A DNA stretch of 23,429 nt from JAENVT01 sp040005915 (GTDB lineage Bacteria > Actinomycetota > Acidimicrobiia > Acidimicrobiales > Ilumatobacteraceae). Shown here piece after piece: positions 21,128 to 23,429 of this stretch. Both the position numbers and the translations under genes were made by a program. The DNA is taken from positions 1-23,429 of the forward strand of contig JBDTYA010000082.1 of assembly GCA_040005915.1 (NCBI GenBank), given 5' to 3'. Every line of letters starts with the position of its first letter. The first letter of the stretch is position 1. The notes under the pieces were generated by a model. The model had not been told where the DNA came from and made no database searches. It saw only the letters and a list, made by a program, of their open reading frames with translations.

Positions 21128-23429
21128 GTGGGCGTCGACTTCCAACTGAACGGCATGGCGGTGACCGTCCGCGACGACCATCCCCACCTGCTCGCCGCAC
21201 TGCGCGAAGAACTCGATGTCACCTCGCCGAAGGATGGTTGCTCGCCGTCGGGCCAGTGCGGGTGTTGCACGGTCCATGTCGACGGCAAGGCCATCGTCAG
21301 CTGTCAGCAATCGTTGGCCAAGACCGCCGGCAAGTCGGTCGTGACGCTGGAAGGCGTCGCACCGGAGGAGCGATCGGCATTCGCCGATGCGTTCGCGGCC
21401 TGCGGAGGTCTGCAATGCGGGTTCTGCATCCCCGGGATCGTGATGCGAGCCAAGGCCCAGATCGACAAGAAGGGCGCCGAACTACAACCCAGTGACATGG
21501 CCCGCCACCTCGGTGCGCACCTCTGCCGTTGCACCGGCTACGTCAAGATCCTCGAAGCGATCGACGCCGTAGCCAAGGGCAAGCAGTTCGAGCCGGCGCT
21601 GGCCGCAACGGTCGGTGGCGCGGGCGCCAAGTACGAAGCGGGCGAACTGACGCTGGGTGACCGCAACTACGTCGACGACATGCGCGTGCCGGGGATGCTG
21701 CACGCTGCGCTCCACCTCACGGGTCACAGCCGCGCCGAGGTCGTTGCGGTCGACAGCGCTGCCGCAGCAGCGGCGCCCGGAGTCGTGGCCGTGTTCACCG
21801 CCGCCGACATCGTGGGCGAACTGCGAATGGGGATCATCTACAAGGACTGGCCGGTGATGATCCCGATCGGCGGGCGCACCAGCTACGCCGGCGACGTGTT
21901 GGCGATCGTGGTGGCCGAGACTCGCCAGCAGGCCCGCGCCGCGGCCGAACTCGTCGAGGTGCAATACGACGTGTTGACCCCGGTGACCGATCCCCAAGCG
22001 GCAACGGTCGAGGGCTCGCCGGTGGCGGTGTGGGGCACCGACGACAACATCCTCAGCGTCAGTGAGTACTCGCGCGGCGATGTCGACGCAGGCCTCGCCT
22101 CCGCTGCGCACACCGTGCACGAGATCTTCCAGACCCAACGCATCGAGCATGCCTTCCTCGAGCCAGAGAGCACGCTGGCCGTGCCGTCGATCGTCGACGG
22201 GGTTCGTCATCTGCAGGTCTATTCGGGCGGTCAGGGTGTGTGGGATGATCGCAACGACATCGTGCGCATGCTGTCGGTCGGCAACGACCAGGTCACCGTG
22301 ACGCTGGTGTCGAATGGCGGAGCGTTCGGCGGCAAGGAAGACATGTGCAACCAGGCCCACGCGTCGTTGGCCGCATGGTTGTTGGATCGACCGGTGAAGT
22401 GCACGGTGTCTCGCGAGGAGAGCCTGCGGATGCACGCCAAGCGACACCCCATCCGCCTCGAGTACTGGGCGGGCTGCGACGCCGATGGCCACCTCACGGC
22501 GCTGCGGGTACGTGGCATCGGCGACAGTGGTGCGTATGCCAGCGTTGGCATGAAGGTCCTCGAGCGGGCGGCCGGCCACAGCGGTGGGCCCTATCGCCAT
22601 CCGGCGATCGATGTGCGCACGGTCGCGGTGCGGACCAACAACCCCATCTGCGGAGCGTTCCGGGGGTTCGGTGCCAACCAGGCGCAGTTCGCCATGGAAG
22701 GTGTCATGGATCGGCTCGCCGAACTGGTCGGCATCGATGGCTGGGAGATGCGCAAGCGCAACGTGATCCGTCCCGGCGAGGTGTGGGGCCCGGGGCAGAT
22801 CATGGACGACGGTTGTGGCGGCGCCGAGGTCTGCCTCGACGCGATCAAGCCCCACTACGACTCGGCGCGCGCCTCCGGGAAGGCAGTCGGTCTCGGGCTC
22901 GGATTGAAGAACTCCGGCCTCGGCAACGGCTTTCGTGAACTGTGCCGAGCCGTCGTGCGGTTCCGCTCCGACGGCGTGGTCGAGGTTCGTCACGGCTGGA
23001 CGGAGATGGGTCAGGGTGTTCACACCGTTGCGTTACAGGTGGCGGCGCAGGAGTTGGGAATCGACCCCAACCGGATCGAAGTGATCGTCGACACCACTCG
23101 CGAGCTCGGGTTCGGGCAGACCACCGGCTCGCGCGGCACGCTGATGGCGGCAGGATCGGTGCGTAATGCCAGCCTCGCTGCGCTGGCCGGCGGCTGTCAG
23201 CTCGATGTCGACTACGAGGGCGAGCACCTCGTCGACTGGACGCAGCACCTCGGCGACCCCGACTACCCGAACCCCACCATCCACTCCGCGTTCGGCTACG
23301 CGACCCAGATGATCGTCGTCGACCGCGAGACCGGCGATGTCGAGCGCGTCGTCGCGATTCACGATGTCGGCAAAGCGGTCAACCCGGTGCTGTGCGAGGG
23401 ACAGATCGAAGGCAGCGTGCACATGGGCC
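21128..23429 (+). CDS. Fused [2Fe-2S]/molybdopterin hydroxylase, selenium-dependent xanthine dehydrogenase-like (3' end cut off)
   Basis: The first 767 codons of a xanthine dehydrogenase-family enzyme are visible; the frame is open to the right edge. The N-terminal ferredoxin domain has cluster cysteines C38, C44, C47 and C59. The second [2Fe-2S] domain has C97, C100, C133 and C135 (LQCGFCIPG, then LCRCTGY). The molybdopterin domains follow directly, with YVDDMRVPGMLHAALH, GGAFGGKED (397-405), CGAFRGFGANQAQFAMEG and TEMGQGVHT. The missing FAD domain and the DYEGEHLVDWT and IHDVGKAVNPVLCEGQIEGSVHMG segments fit the selenium-dependent xanthine dehydrogenase group (TIGR03311-like). These hydroxylate purines or related heterocycles. 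An in-frame TGA at 21113-21115 leaves GTG 21128 as the only reasonable start; AAAGG directly abuts it, so initiation is unusual. Selenium use itself cannot be seen here. Confidence 0.88.
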   Translation, partial: MGVDFQLNGMAVTVRDDHPHLLAALREELDVTSPKDGCSPSGQCGCCTVHVDGKAIVSCQQSLAKTAGKSVVTLEGVAPEERSAFADAFAACGGLQCGFCIPGIVMRAKAQIDKKGAELQPSDMARHLGAHLCRCTGYVKILEAIDAVAKGKQFEPALAATVGGAGAKYEAGELTLGDRNYVDDMRVPGMLHAALHLTGHSRAEVVAVDSAAAAAAPGVVAVFTAADIVGELRMGIIYKDWPVMIPIGGRTSYAGDVLAIVVAETRQQARAAAELVEVQYDVLTPVTDPQAATVEGSPVAVWGTDDNILSVSEYSRGDVDAGLASAAHTVHEIFQTQRIEHAFLEPESTLAVPSIVDGVRHLQVYSGGQGVWDDRNDIVRMLSVGNDQVTVTLVSNGGAFGGKEDMCNQAHASLAAWLLDRPVKCTVSREESLRMHAKRHPIRLEYWAGCDADGHLTALRVRGIGDSGAYASVGMKVLERAAGHSGGPYRHPAIDVRTVAVRTNNPICGAFRGFGANQAQFAMEGVMDRLAELVGIDGWEMRKRNVIRPGEVWGPGQIMDDGCGGAEVCLDAIKPHYDSARASGKAVGLGLGLKNSGLGNGFRELCRAVVRFRSDGVVEVRHGWTEMGQGVHTVALQVAAQELGIDPNRIEVIVDTTRELGFGQTTGSRGTLMAAGSVRNASLAALAGGCQLDVDYEGEHLVDWTQHLGDPDYPNPTIHSAFGYATQMIVVDRETGDVERVVAIHDVGKAVNPVLCEGQIEGSVHMG

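Noticed and set aside
21482..23023. 513-codon minus-strand open frame
   Set aside because: It is antisense to the molybdenum hydroxylase, whose cofactor motifs are in order. The antisense product shows no domain.
1..23429. CRISPR arrays, insertion sequences, attachment sites, long direct repeats
   Set aside because: Reading through the window showed no regularly spaced repeats, transposase motifs or terminal inverted repeats. The tRNA gene has no integrase nearby or visible partial copy.

Overview
The window is GC-rich, tightly packed bacterial DNA. An actinobacterium is likely, and Acidimicrobiia of the Ilumatobacter type is my best guess. The reasons are the codon usage, a thioredoxin-fold protein of the mycothiol-dependent Rv2466c type, FHA/FtsK proteins of the EssC/EccC kind, start codons that look leaderless, and pairs of ferritin-like proteins with Tat signals. 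The lineage is an inference from protein style; no rRNA is present.

Layout. (1) 1-1732: the 3' end of an ATP-dependent DNA ligase gene, overlapping a kynureninase gene. (2) 1770-4484, minus: a large LuxR-type ATPase regulator, divergent from (3) 4755-6346, two overlapping genes for paralogous ferritin-like exported proteins, closed by a strong terminator. (4) 6427-7041, minus: an Rv2466c/DsbA-like protein. (5) 7205-9294: an amidohydrolase and a gluconate-5-dehydrogenase-like SDR joined by an ATGA overlap. (6) 9301-12953: an envelope module with a four-repeat membrane protein and a PAP2 phosphatase on minus, divergent from a response regulator/histidine kinase pair on plus. (7) 13146-14774: a small acidic protein, a DHFR/RibD-like reductase with terminator, tRNA-Lys(UUU) and a DUF1203 protein. 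(8) 14901-16403: an enoyl-CoA hydratase, about 170 bp that look like remnants of two dead genes, and a low-molecular-weight tyrosine phosphatase. (9) 16417-21070: a sigma-region-4-like regulator divergent from a 1264-residue FHA-FtsK/SpoIIIE (EssC/EccC-like) ATPase. (10) 21128 to the right edge: a fused [2Fe-2S]/molybdopterin hydroxylase resembling the selenium-dependent xanthine dehydrogenase group, cut by the window end.

No CRISPR array, insertion sequence or phage gene was seen. No gene-free stretch exceeds 300 bp; the longest is 4485-4754, a divergent promoter region.

The parts that most deserve a second look are the four-fold W-x9-G-x4-D repeat in the membrane protein at 9301-10131 and its link to the PAP2/two-component genes, the EssC-like ATPase without visible type VII partners but with a divergent sigma-like regulator, the ferritin-like pair, and the gene remnants at 15703-15868. 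I did not find a clearly new defence or mobile system.
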